Translations under genes and position numbers: made by a program
Part shown: one piece after another, positions 28,878 to 37,202 of the stretch
Layout: every line of letters begins with the position of its first letter
Numbering within the stretch: position 1 is the stretch's first letter
Assembly (NCBI GenBank): GCA_938036835.1
Contig: CALHWB010000016.1
Span: forward strand, 1-64,000
Length of the DNA stretch: 64,000 nt
Direction: 5' to 3'
DNA from: an uncultured Propionibacterium sp.
Lineage (GTDB): Bacteria; Actinomycetota; Actinomycetes; Propionibacteriales; Propionibacteriaceae
The notes under the pieces: model-generated
What the model was told of the DNA's origin: nothing
Database searches by the model: none
The model's input: the letters and a program-made list of their open reading frames with translations, nothing else

Positions 28878-29657
28878 ATGAAGATTGTAGTGGCCTACAA
28901 GTGGGCGGCCGACTATCAGGAGGCTACTGTCGACGCCCGCGGCGTGGTCGACTGGAGCCGGGCCCGTCAGGTGGTCAGCGCCTATGACGCGGTTGCCATG
29001 GAAGTCGCCCGGCAATTGGCCGAGACCACCCCAAGCGAGGTCATCGGACTGTGCGCGGGCAGCAAGGCAGCCGCTGCGCCCATCGCGACCAAGACCGCGC
29101 TGGCCCGCGGGCTGGATCGCGCCGTGGTGGTCGTGGATGAGTCGTCTGGGGATTCCGGCACGACCCGGGTCGCCGAAACCCTGGCCAGGGCCATCGGACA
29201 TATCGGCGATGTCGATCTGGTGCTCGCCGGGGATTCCTCGATCGATGTGGCGGCGAAGATGGTGGCGACGGTGCTCGCCGGCTGGCTGGGCTGGCCGGCG
29301 TTTACCGATGTGGGTTCGGTGTCGGTCGCGGATGGTCGGCGGTTCCTGCTGACCCGGGCAACCGGTGGTGGCACCGAGACCATCCGGGTGACCGGGCCGG
29401 TGGTGGTCGCCCTGGCAGCGGATGCGGTGACCGCGCGTACCCCCGGGATGAAGGACATCCTGGCGGCGGGCAAGAAGCCGGTGGAGAAGATCGACCTGGC
29501 TGCCCTGGGGGGTGAACTGGCATCGATTGGTCAAGTCGTGCGCGATAGCGCGCGCCCACGGTATGCGGCGCGCAAGCAACAGGTCGTTGAAACCGGCGAT
29601 CGGGCGAGCGCTGCCAGACAATTGGTCGGCATCCTGCGCGACGCCGGCGTCCTGTGA
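28878..29657 (+). CDS. etfB: Electron transfer flavoprotein beta subunit (FixA-like)
   Basis: A 259-aa EtfB/FixA protein that carries electrons between flavoenzymes. MKIVVAYKWAADYQE starts the Rossmann domain, and AYDAVAMEVARQLAE and LVLAGDSSIDVAAKMVATVLAGWLGWP are family segments. ATARTPGMKD-like text sits near the C-terminal AMP/FAD region. With EtfA, FixC and FixX next to it, it looks like a FixABCX set rather than a free Etf. Confidence 0.9.
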   Translation: MKIVVAYKWAADYQEATVDARGVVDWSRARQVVSAYDAVAMEVARQLAETTPSEVIGLCAGSKAAAAPIATKTALARGLDRAVVVVDESSGDSGTTRVAETLARAIGHIGDVDLVLAGDSSIDVAAKMVATVLAGWLGWPAFTDVGSVSVADGRRFLLTRATGGGTETIRVTGPVVVALAADAVTARTPGMKDILAAGKKPVEKIDLAALGGELASIGQVVRDSARPRYAARKQQVVETGDRASAARQLVGILRDAGVL

Positions 29658-29691
29658 ACATCAGTGGATCTGGAAAGGACGGTTTGGGCCG

Positions 29692-30603
29692 ATGGTCATG
29701 AGTACGTGGATCGTCGTGGCGGGCGATCCGGGAGTCAGGAATCTGGTGGCGACCGCCCGGGAACTGGGTGGTCAGGTGCGGGCCGTGGTGATCGGGACAC
29801 GCCAGGTCGCCGATGCGCTGGCGGCAAGCGGTGTCGATGAGGTCATCTGGATCGAACAGGCTGCGGGGGTACCCATCGAGGCCTATGCCTGCGCGGTACC
29901 AGAACTCGTGCGCGCCACACCCGGCGTCCTGATCAGTGGGCGCCGGCCGGCGGAGCGGGTAGTGCTGGGTGCGGCGGCGGCGGCGCTGCATGCGCCCGTC
30001 ATCACGGGCGCCTCCACAGTCAGCATCGAGGACGATGAGGTGCTGGTGACCCATTCGGCCTTTGGCGGCATCAGCGAACAGACCATCGCGGTCGCCGGAC
30101 CGGTTGCCCTGATCCTGGACGGTGGCGGGTTGCCCCCGGCCGGTGAGCCGGTCGCGGTGAGCCGGCAGGATGCTGCGCCCAGGACTGGCGTCGCGGTTGC
30201 GGAACGGATCATCTCGACCGCCGATCGGGTCGATCTGGGGTCCGCCACGAGGGTTATCGGGGTAGGCCGCGGTCTGCGCCAGCAGGCGGACCTGACGCTG
30301 ATCGAGAATCTGGCCAAGGCGCTGAAGGCCGAGATCGGCTGCACCCGGCCCCTGGCGGAGGGCCTGGATTGGCTCCCACGAGATCGCTATATCGGCATCT
30401 CGGGGCAGCACATTGCGCCGCGGTTGTACCTGGCGGTCGGATTGTCGGGCCAGCTACAGCATCTCGATGGCGTTCGAGGGGCCGAGGTGGTCGTATCCGT
30501 CAACAACGACCCAAGGGCTCCAATCTGTGAGCAAGCCGACTATGTGCTGGTAACAGACCTGTACGAGTTCGTCCCGGCGCTGGCCGCCGAGTTGGCCGGA
30601 TAG
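29692..30603 (+). CDS. etfA: Electron transfer flavoprotein alpha subunit (FixB-like)
   Basis: A 303-aa EtfA/FixB. The C-terminal FAD-binding region is visible: IGVGRGLRQQADL, GCTRPLAEGLDWLPRDRYIGISGQHIAPRLYLAVGLSGQLQH, and SVNNDPRAPICEQADYVLVTDLYEFVP. An alternative ATG is at 29698. It follows etfB by 34 bp and precedes fixC by 7 bp. Confidence 0.92.
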   Translation: MVMSTWIVVAGDPGVRNLVATARELGGQVRAVVIGTRQVADALAASGVDEVIWIEQAAGVPIEAYACAVPELVRATPGVLISGRRPAERVVLGAAAAALHAPVITGASTVSIEDDEVLVTHSAFGGISEQTIAVAGPVALILDGGGLPPAGEPVAVSRQDAAPRTGVAVAERIISTADRVDLGSATRVIGVGRGLRQQADLTLIENLAKALKAEIGCTRPLAEGLDWLPRDRYIGISGQHIAPRLYLAVGLSGQLQHLDGVRGAEVVVSVNNDPRAPICEQADYVLVTDLYEFVPALAAELAG

Positions 30604-30610
30604 GCATCCG

Positions 30611-31927
30611 ATGAGTTGGGAATCTGCCGAGCCCGATTTCGATGTCATCGTCGTCGGCGCAGGGATCGCCGGTTCGCTGGCCGCCTATCTGCTGGCCAGG
30701 CAGGGACGTTCGGTGCTGCTTATCGAACGTGGGGAATCGCCCGGTGCCAAGAACCTGTCCGGTGGGGTGCTCTACAGCCGGACCATCGAATCGGTCTTCC
30801 CCGAGTTCCTCACCGAGGCACCCATCGAGCGACGTATCACGCGGAATCAGATCTGCTTTCTGAATCGTGATGGTTCGGTGGCGGTGGACTATCAGGATGC
30901 CCGGCTCTCCGAACCGGTCAACGCCGTCACCGTGCTACGCGCCAAACTGGATGCCTGGCTGGCTGAGCAATGCACCGGGGCGGGTGCGCTGGTAATGCCC
31001 GGGGTCCGGGTCGACGAAGCCCTGGTCGAGCACGCCGATGGCGGCGACTGGGTGGTCGGTGTGCAGGCCGGTGCAGATCAGCTCCGCGCGCGGGTGGTGA
31101 TCGCGGCCGATGGGGTCAACTCCTTCATAGCCCGTGGCCTGGGGCTGCGCGCCAAGCCGCCCATGCATCACCTGGCGGTGGGCATCAAGGGTGTGCTCGC
31201 GCTGCCGAGAACGGTGCTGGAAGATCGGTTCAACCTGTCAGCCGATGAGGGTGCGGCGCTGGCCGTGGTCGGCGACTGTACCCGTGGTGTCGGCGGGGGT
31301 GGCTTCTGCTATACCAACCTCGAGTCGGTGTCGGTTGGGGTCGTCCTGCGGCTGGACGACCTGGTGGCCAAGAAGCAGGTTGCCTCAGAGATCTTCGAGC
31401 ACTTCCTTGAGCATCCCGTTGTGGCCAGGTACCTCAAGGATGGCGAACTGCTGGAGTACGGCTGCCATTTGGTGGCCGAGGGTGGCCTGGAGATGGTGGG
31501 CGACATAGCCATGAATGGCATGGTCGTCGTCGGCGATGCCGCCGGGCTGACGCTCAATACCGGGCTGACGGTGCGGGGCATGGATTTGGCGGTGGGTTCG
31601 GCTGTCGCTGCGGCTAGTGCGGTCGGCCGGGCTCTCGACAGCCGGGATGCGTCCGCCTACCGGCTGGGCCATTACCGCGAGTTGCTGTTTGCGTCCAATG
31701 TCGGCAAGGATATGCAGACCTACGCGGCAGCCCCGGGTTTCCTGGAAAGCGAGCGGCTCTATGGGCAGTACGGTGAGTTGCTGGCCAGGGTGCTATACGG
31801 TGCATTCAGCATTGATGGCCGTCCCAAGGAGCATCTGGCAAAGATGGCCCTGAATGCCTTCACTGGCTCGGGTCTGGGTATTGGCAGGGTGGTCGGCGAT
31901 GCCATCGCGGGAATCAGGGCACTATGA
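30611..31927 (+). CDS. fixC: FixC-type flavoprotein dehydrogenase (Etf:quinone oxidoreductase family)
   Basis: A 438-aa FAD flavoprotein. The dinucleotide fold VIVVGAGIAGSLAAYLLARQ is at residues 11-30, followed by GAKNLSGGVLYSRT, GDAAGLTLNTGLTVRGMD and a membrane-associated C-terminus. It passes electrons from Etf to quinone or takes part in flavin-based bifurcation. Its stop overlaps the FixX start. Confidence 0.93.
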   Translation: MSWESAEPDFDVIVVGAGIAGSLAAYLLARQGRSVLLIERGESPGAKNLSGGVLYSRTIESVFPEFLTEAPIERRITRNQICFLNRDGSVAVDYQDARLSEPVNAVTVLRAKLDAWLAEQCTGAGALVMPGVRVDEALVEHADGGDWVVGVQAGADQLRARVVIAADGVNSFIARGLGLRAKPPMHHLAVGIKGVLALPRTVLEDRFNLSADEGAALAVVGDCTRGVGGGGFCYTNLESVSVGVVLRLDDLVAKKQVASEIFEHFLEHPVVARYLKDGELLEYGCHLVAEGGLEMVGDIAMNGMVVVGDAAGLTLNTGLTVRGMDLAVGSAVAAASAVGRALDSRDASAYRLGHYRELLFASNVGKDMQTYAAAPGFLESERLYGQYGELLARVLYGAFSIDGRPKEHLAKMALNAFTGSGLGIGRVVGDAIAGIRAL

Positions 31928-32211
31928 AATCGATGACAGTGGCGCAGCGTCTTGGCAGGAACCGGTTTTTGCTTGACGAGGAAGAAAGTCATATCGAGAT
32001 CGACCAGGCCGAGGCGGAACGAACTGGGGCCGGGGACCGGCTCATTGCCTGTTGCCCCGCCCATGTCTACAGCCGCGAGGCAGATGGCACGATCTCAGCC
32101 GAGTACGCCGCCTGCCTGGAGTGTGGTACCTGCCTGGCCATCGCTCCGCCGGGCGTGCTGAGCTGGCACTATCCCCGGGGTGGATTCGGTATCCAGTTCC
32201 GCGAGGGTTGA
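31924..32211 (+). CDS. fixX: FixX-type ferredoxin-like protein
   Basis: A 95-aa iron-sulfur protein with the FixX pattern CCPAHVYSRE followed by ACLECGTC and the C-terminal SWHYPRGGFGIQFREG. The last conserved Cys found in classical 4Fe-4S ferredoxins is absent, as in enterobacterial FixX. Partner of FixC. Confidence 0.92.
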   Translation: MKSMTVAQRLGRNRFLLDEEESHIEIDQAEAERTGAGDRLIACCPAHVYSREADGTISAEYAACLECGTCLAIAPPGVLSWHYPRGGFGIQFREG

Positions 32212-32383
32212 GCCGGGGCTGGGCCGGCCCTGACCCGGTCGGGCTTCCTCCCGGGGTGCGGGGTGCTCTTCCCGGGGACGCTGCCCCTGGCGGCTGGGCG
32301 TTCGACTGTCGTTTCAGCGGCTCTGCCTGTGATTCAGCCTTCGGCGGGGTAGTGGAGGCCGAGTCGGCAGGTTCGATGTCCAG

Positions 32384-32404
32384 ATTGTCAGACAGAAATA
32401 TCAT
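32384..32404 (+). promoter_or_regulatory. Regulatory site ATTGTCAGACA with adjacent -10 TATCAT
   Basis: ATTGTCAGACA (32384-32394) lies four bases before TATCAT (32399-32404) upstream of the PucR-type gene. The same 11-mer occurs at 35864-35874 before the DadA-like gene, and the related TCTGACAG lies at 34284-34291 before the GntR gene. Confidence 0.6.
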
Positions 32405-32481
32405 CAGGCTGCAAGGTTGCGCTAGAAATGGACTTGGAGGTTCCGGAAACGACGTGGTTTCGGTGGCGGCAGGAGGATGGC

Positions 32482-34269
32482 GTGATCGAGGATCCGAGCT
32501 CTGGGGAGTCCGCGTTCGCATCGCCGTCGCCTGCCGCCGTACTCAAGGTGACCCGCGAACTCACCAGCGACCTGGCGGGCAACCGGGACCGCAATCAGGT
32601 CATGCAGGCCATCGTGCAACGCACCCGCCTGCTGCTGGGCGCCGATATAGCAGACATCAGCCGCAACGACCTGGCCGCCGGACAGACCTATGTGTGCTAC
32701 TCCGATGGGGTACGCAATCGTGAGTTCCAGACGATGCGGATGAATCTGGGTACCGGTGTGCTGGGTCTCATTGCAGCTGGGCAGCCCTTTGCGGTCACCG
32801 GCGACTACCTGGGCGATGCCGAGTTGATCCACGACCCCGAGATCGATCGCATAGTGGCCGATGAGGGCGTGCAGGCGGTGGCCGGGGTACCGCTGTTCAT
32901 CCGGGGCCGGGTGGCCGGGGCGTTTCTTGTGGAGCACCGGGGTCATGCGGTGTTGTCGAATCGTGGCCGTTCCGCATTGCGCCAGCTCGCCGCGGTGGCC
33001 TCGGTCACCTTGGACCAAATCCTCGATGCGGAGCAGCGTGCTAAGGAGAGGGCGGAGGCTAACCGGGCCCATGTCAGCAGGGGTGCCCGGCTCGAATGGG
33101 TGGAAGGCCTGTTGGCGATGGACGATGCCTTGTTGCCCTCGTTGGCTCGTGCCGGTAATTCCGCGCAACTGATGCAGGTGGTGGCCGATAGCCTGGGACG
33201 GCCGGCTGCCCTGTACTCCCCAAGCGGGAAATTGCTTGCCGGGCCGGCTTTGTTGGCTGAAAGCGTTGGTTTGGGCTGCCATATCCGGTTGAATGTGGTT
33301 GCCAGGGCGTCCATCAGCGCGGGCGAGCCGGCGACGCTGACCAGCGCGGGCGAGCAGTTCACCGTCGTTGGGTTGGCTGCCGGCAGCGAGCATCTGGGTA
33401 CCGTTGCGGTGACGGGAACCGATCAGGCGGTTTCTGCCCGGCTGAGTCGCGCTGCCGGTTTTCTGACGGCGGCGCTGCTGGTCGAGCGGCTTCTCATCGA
33501 TGTGGATTCGCGGCCGGCTTCGATGTTGATCGAGCGGTTGATGCGCGGCACCAGGGAGGATCGTTCGGTTGGCACCCTGCGAAGGCTGGCGAAGCATGGC
33601 ATCGTGGATAGGGGTGAGGTTTCGGTGCTGGGCGTGCTGGCCAGTGAACCGGGATCCTTGGGGCGCTGCCTGGATGCGATCCGTGCCACGGTGCGTCAGG
33701 CCCGCGGGATCGCATCGCGGCATGGCGATCACCTGTGCGTCTTGGTCGGTGGTGCCGCAGAGCCGCTTGGCGAGGAGCTGTCAGCGGCCTGCGAGCTTGT
33801 GGGGGTTCCCGCGATGGTGGGTTGCGCCACTCGGCGTGGTTCGGATGTCTTTACCGCGTTGCCCGAGGTGCATGACGAGGCGATCGCGGTTGCCGAGGCC
33901 GCGGTTTCGCTGGGGTTTTCGAACGGCTCCTATGGCAGCGCGGATCTGGGGCTCGCGGGCCTGATGATGAGTGGCACCGACCCTGGGCTGGCCGACCGGC
34001 TTATCGATCGGTTCTTGGGGCCGATCCTGGAATATGACCGAGCGCACGACACCGGGTTGGCGCAGACCGCCTTCCAGTATTTCGAGCATGCCCGTCATCT
34101 GCCCCATACCGCGGCGGCGTTGTGCATCCATGTGAGCACGTTGAAGAAACGGTTGGCTCGTCTTGACGATGTCTGCGGTCCTCAATGGCGTGTCGGTCCG
34201 CATGCGATCGATCTGCATTTCGCGTTGCGGCTGTCGCATTTGCGGGGCCGGGGCGCGACTGCCCGGTGA
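32482..34269 (+). CDS. PucR/CdaR-type transcription regulator with GAF domain
   Basis: A 595-aa regulator. The N-terminal GAF-like domain (about 20-190) includes QAVAGVPLFIRGRVAGAFLVEHRG. The middle domain and the C-terminal PucR HTH_30 end in AFQYFEHARHLPHTAAALCIHVSTLKKRLARL. The GTG at 32482 is preferred because AGGAGG lies 5 nt upstream; an in-frame ATG at 32428 lacks a good site. Such regulators respond to small catabolic substrates. It separates the Fix operon from the hydroxyproline-type genes and may control either. Confidence 0.85.
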   Translation: MIEDPSSGESAFASPSPAAVLKVTRELTSDLAGNRDRNQVMQAIVQRTRLLLGADIADISRNDLAAGQTYVCYSDGVRNREFQTMRMNLGTGVLGLIAAGQPFAVTGDYLGDAELIHDPEIDRIVADEGVQAVAGVPLFIRGRVAGAFLVEHRGHAVLSNRGRSALRQLAAVASVTLDQILDAEQRAKERAEANRAHVSRGARLEWVEGLLAMDDALLPSLARAGNSAQLMQVVADSLGRPAALYSPSGKLLAGPALLAESVGLGCHIRLNVVARASISAGEPATLTSAGEQFTVVGLAAGSEHLGTVAVTGTDQAVSARLSRAAGFLTAALLVERLLIDVDSRPASMLIERLMRGTREDRSVGTLRRLAKHGIVDRGEVSVLGVLASEPGSLGRCLDAIRATVRQARGIASRHGDHLCVLVGGAAEPLGEELSAACELVGVPAMVGCATRRGSDVFTALPEVHDEAIAVAEAAVSLGFSNGSYGSADLGLAGLMMSGTDPGLADRLIDRFLGPILEYDRAHDTGLAQTAFQYFEHARHLPHTAAALCIHVSTLKKRLARLDDVCGPQWRVGPHAIDLHFALRLSHLRGRGATAR

Positions 34270-34283
34270 GATTCGCCAGACGA

Positions 34284-34303
34284 TCTGACAGCGATGCTAG
34301 GGT
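34284..34303 (+). promoter_or_regulatory. Promoter box TAGGGT with upstream TCTGACAG, gntR
   Basis: TAGGGT (34298-34303) ends six bases before the GTG at 34310, the window's leaderless spacing. TCTGACAG (34284-34291), the complement of the TGTCAGA core of the 11-mer, sits between the -35 and -10 positions. Confidence 0.5.
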
Positions 34304-34309
34304 GCGAAT

Positions 34310-35044
34310 GTGATTTCGGGCGTGCGGTCTATTGCGGGGGGCGACAAGATGCGAATGCTACTGAACGATCAGCGGGGGCCCGCCTTGATCAGCGCGGTGT
34401 CGCGCAAGGACGCGGTGGGTATCGAATTGCGCCGTGCGTTGGTGCTCGGCCATCTGAAGCCGGGCGACAAACTGACCCAGACCCAGTTGGCCACCGATCT
34501 GGGGGTTAGCCGGCCCACCTTGCGCGAGGCTCTGAACCAGTTGGCCGGCGAGGGCCTGATCGTGCAGGAGCCCTACCGTGGTCTGCGGGTGGCCGATATC
34601 ACCGCCCAGCAGGTGCGGGACATCGCGGCGGTGCGGCTGGCGATGGATACGCTGGCCATCGATGCCGTGCTGGCCGACAACAGCGGTGATCGGCTGGCGT
34701 TGGTCGAGTTGGGCTGGGATCATTTCGAACGCAGTGCCTACGCTTCCGATCTCGTGTTGCGCCATGATGGGCACCTGGCCTTCCACCATCAGATCTGGGT
34801 TGCCTCGCAGAACTATCTGCTGTTGAATCTCTGGCCGGTGGTGGAGGCCCACATCACGATCGCGTTGGCCGAGGACCAGCTCGTGCGCTCCGATCCCGAA
34901 CGGGCTTACCGGTTGCACGCCGCCATCATGGCTGCCATTCGCAGTGGACGCCGGGAGGATATCCAGGCCGCTCTGATCGCGCACACCATCGATAGCGCCG
35001 AGCAATTTGCCACCCTGCTCGAGAAGAAAGGAACTCAGCAATGA
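34310..35044 (+). CDS. GntR/FadR-family regulator
   Basis: A 244-aa regulator with a winged helix (VGIELRRALVLGHLKPGDKL, then TQLATDLGVSRPTLREALNQLAGEGLI) and a C-terminal FCD-type helical ligand domain (AVRLAMDTLAIDAVL, HLAFHHQIW, RLHAAIMAAIRSG). The GTG start fits the TAGGGT box; an ATG at 34349 is the alternative. It overlaps the SDR gene by ATGA. FadR-type regulators often sense organic acids or amino-acid breakdown products, here probably those of the downstream pathway. Confidence 0.88.
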   Translation: MISGVRSIAGGDKMRMLLNDQRGPALISAVSRKDAVGIELRRALVLGHLKPGDKLTQTQLATDLGVSRPTLREALNQLAGEGLIVQEPYRGLRVADITAQQVRDIAAVRLAMDTLAIDAVLADNSGDRLALVELGWDHFERSAYASDLVLRHDGHLAFHHQIWVASQNYLLLNLWPVVEAHITIALAEDQLVRSDPERAYRLHAAIMAAIRSGRREDIQAALIAHTIDSAEQFATLLEKKGTQQ

Positions 35045-35643
35045 CCGTGCTCATCATCGGCGGTAGTGGTCTGATCGGCAGTGCCGTCACCGAGGCGCTG
35101 ACCGCGGTGGGCCATGACGTTATCGCAGTGACCCGGCATTCCTCGCCGGCTGTGGATGTGACCGATCCCGAATCCATTCAGGCCCTTTTCGATCGGTTGG
35201 GTCAGGTGTCCGCAGTGGTCTGCACCCTGGGTGAGGTGCCGTTCCGTCCCCTTGGCGAGCTGTCCCGCGAGGATTACCTCGCGGCCTTCACCGGCAAGGT
35301 GCTTTGTCAGTTGGATGTGGTTCGAATCGGCGCCCCATTCGTCCGCGACGGTGGGTCGTTCACCTTGACTTCCGGCATTCTTGCCCGAGAGCCGATTCCG
35401 AGCGGGACGGCTGCTGGGATGGCGAACGGGGCACTGGAATCGTTTGTGGTGGGGGCCGCTGCGGAATTGCCTCGCGGTATCCGGATCAATGTGGTGAGTC
35501 CAAGCGTGTTGGCCGAGGCCGAGAGCTATCACAGTGCGTTTCCGGGTTTCGAGCGTGTGCCAGCCGCTGCCTGCGCCCAGGCGTACATCAAATCGGTCGA
35601 TGGGGTACAGACCGGTCGAGTGTTCATCCCGAACCGGATCTGA
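35041..35643 (+). CDS. Short-chain dehydrogenase-like protein lacking Tyr-x3-Lys
   Basis: A 200-aa SDR-fold protein with nucleotide loop LIIGGSGLIGSAV and a Ser-containing strand FTLTSGILA. The position of the catalytic YxxxK reads GTAAGMANGALES, so Tyr and Lys are missing. This agrees with the Lin1944-like SDR group. It may be a non-classical reductase or a non-catalytic protein. Last gene of the GntR transcript. Confidence 0.75.
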   Translation: MTVLIIGGSGLIGSAVTEALTAVGHDVIAVTRHSSPAVDVTDPESIQALFDRLGQVSAVVCTLGEVPFRPLGELSREDYLAAFTGKVLCQLDVVRIGAPFVRDGGSFTLTSGILAREPIPSGTAAGMANGALESFVVGAAAELPRGIRINVVSPSVLAEAESYHSAFPGFERVPAAACAQAYIKSVDGVQTGRVFIPNRI

Positions 35644-35928
35644 TCGTTGTGCCGGCGGTGGCCCAGCCGGCCCGCGATGCCGGCACAGGGCTACGCCGGG
35701 CCTGGCCGGGGGACCACGACGAGCCGCCAGTCTCGGTCTTTTGCGATCGTCTTTCCTTGTCGTAGGGCTTGTGTGGGCTGATCCGCAGGTCCGGTTCCCA
35801 GTAAGTCGTTGGCTCGGAGGTGTTGCATTCGCGCGGTCCTGGTGGCTAAACTGTCAATGACAAATTGTCAGACACTCATACACCGTTGTAACAGTGTTCT
35901 TAGGCCACAGCACACAGAAGGAATGCAG
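35644..35928. other. Intergenic control region before the DadA-like gene
   Basis: Contains the perfect palindrome TGTCA-A-TGACA (35852-35862), directly followed by the shared 11-mer ATTGTCAGACA (35864-35874). No gene is seen. AGAAGGA (35916-35922) is the ribosome binding site of the next gene. Confidence 0.6.
35852..35874 (+). promoter_or_regulatory. Operator: TGTCAATGACA palindrome plus ATTGTCAGACA
   Basis: The 11-bp palindrome and the 11-mer abut, giving a tandem site suited to a GntR/FadR dimer. The second element is identical to 32384-32394. By context the likely binder is the GntR protein encoded at 34310-35044. Confidence 0.65.
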
Positions 35929-37176
35929 ATGCATGTTGTCGTTATCGGTGGCGGCGTCATCGGGCTGACCACCGCATACCATCTGATCCGGGAGGGCGCA
36001 TCGGTGACGCTGGTCGACGCCCGGCAGACTGGCCTGGGTGCGAGCGATGTGAACGCCGGCTGGATCGTTCCGGCAGACAGCGCCCCGCTTCCCGGACCCA
36101 GCGTCATAATTCCCGTCATCAAGTGGATGCTTCAGCCCGATGCTCCCGTTTACGTCCGCCTGTCGCCCAAACCCGAGGTCGTCACCTTCCTGCTCAGCAT
36201 GTTGGGCGCCAGCCTCGGCCAGACCCAGCGCCGCGGTTTCGAGGCCAACCTGGCACTCGGCGATGGGTCGCTGCCGGTCTTCGACGAATACCTGGCGGAC
36301 GGTATGGATTTCGAATTGCGTTCCACCGGTCTGCTGCTGGCCTATCTGGCCAAGGAGAACATGGACGGCGTTGCGTTGTTGCGGTATCGCGATCTGCTGG
36401 CCAGGCACGGCTTGGAGCCCACCGCGCTGATCGGCGATGATGTGCGTAATTTCGAACCCCACCTGTCGGATGATGTCTACGGTGGTCTTTACTTCCCGAA
36501 GGAACGCTATCTGGATCCGAGTGGATTCGTACGTGCCTTGCATAAGCGACTGGTGGAACTCGGTGCGGAAATCGTGCAGAACGCGCCCATCGACCACGCC
36601 GATGTGGCCCATGGCAAGGTGCGTTCGGTCTCGGCCAATGGCCGTACCTTTACCGGCGACAAGTACGTGCTGGCCGCGGGTGCCTGGACGGGGCCGCTTT
36701 CCGGACTATTCGGCTATCGCCTGCCGATCCGTGCCGGTAAGGGGTATTGCGTCGATGTCGAACCCTATGGGTTGCGCACAATGGTCAACCTGTCCGACGC
36801 GAACGTTGCGGTCACACCTTTGGAACGCAACCTGCGGCTGTGCGGCACGATGGAACTCGCCGGCATGGACGAGGACATCAACCAGGTCCGCGTGGACGCG
36901 ATCCTGCGCGCCCCGCGTAGCTACTTCCGTGACTGGGAACCACCACGTACCGCACCCAAACCCCAGGCCGGCATGCGTCCGATGTCTGCCGATGGCGGCT
37001 TGGTGATCGGGCCGTTGGGCTCGCTGACCAACCTCGTTGTCGCTTCCGGGCATGGCATGTTCGGCGTCACGCTTGGACCGGCGACCGCGCGAGCGGTCAC
37101 CGAGCTGGTACTGCATAACCGGATCCATCCTGCGGTCGCCAAGTTCTTCCCGTCGCGCTTCCGCGGCTGTCGCTGA
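35929..37176 (+). CDS. DadA-like FAD-dependent D-amino-acid dehydrogenase/oxidase
   Basis: A 415-aa DAO-superfamily flavoprotein. The N-terminal dinucleotide loop VVIGGGVIGLTTAYHLIREG is followed by the C-terminal AGMRPMSADGGLVIGPL and VASGHGMFGVTLGPATAR. In hydroxyproline catabolism such an enzyme oxidises cis-4-hydroxy-D-proline to the pyrroline. Here it precedes a DapA-like deaminase and a proline-racemase homologue, which is that pathway's gene set. The ATG at 35929 is chosen over 35923 because of spacing to AGAAGGA. Confidence 0.85.
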   Translation: MHVVVIGGGVIGLTTAYHLIREGASVTLVDARQTGLGASDVNAGWIVPADSAPLPGPSVIIPVIKWMLQPDAPVYVRLSPKPEVVTFLLSMLGASLGQTQRRGFEANLALGDGSLPVFDEYLADGMDFELRSTGLLLAYLAKENMDGVALLRYRDLLARHGLEPTALIGDDVRNFEPHLSDDVYGGLYFPKERYLDPSGFVRALHKRLVELGAEIVQNAPIDHADVAHGKVRSVSANGRTFTGDKYVLAAGAWTGPLSGLFGYRLPIRAGKGYCVDVEPYGLRTMVNLSDANVAVTPLERNLRLCGTMELAGMDEDINQVRVDAILRAPRSYFRDWEPPRTAPKPQAGMRPMSADGGLVIGPLGSLTNLVVASGHGMFGVTLGPATARAVTELVLHNRIHPAVAKFFPSRFRGCR

Positions 37177-37202
37177 AACCACCACACCCAAGGAGTCAAC
37201 CC

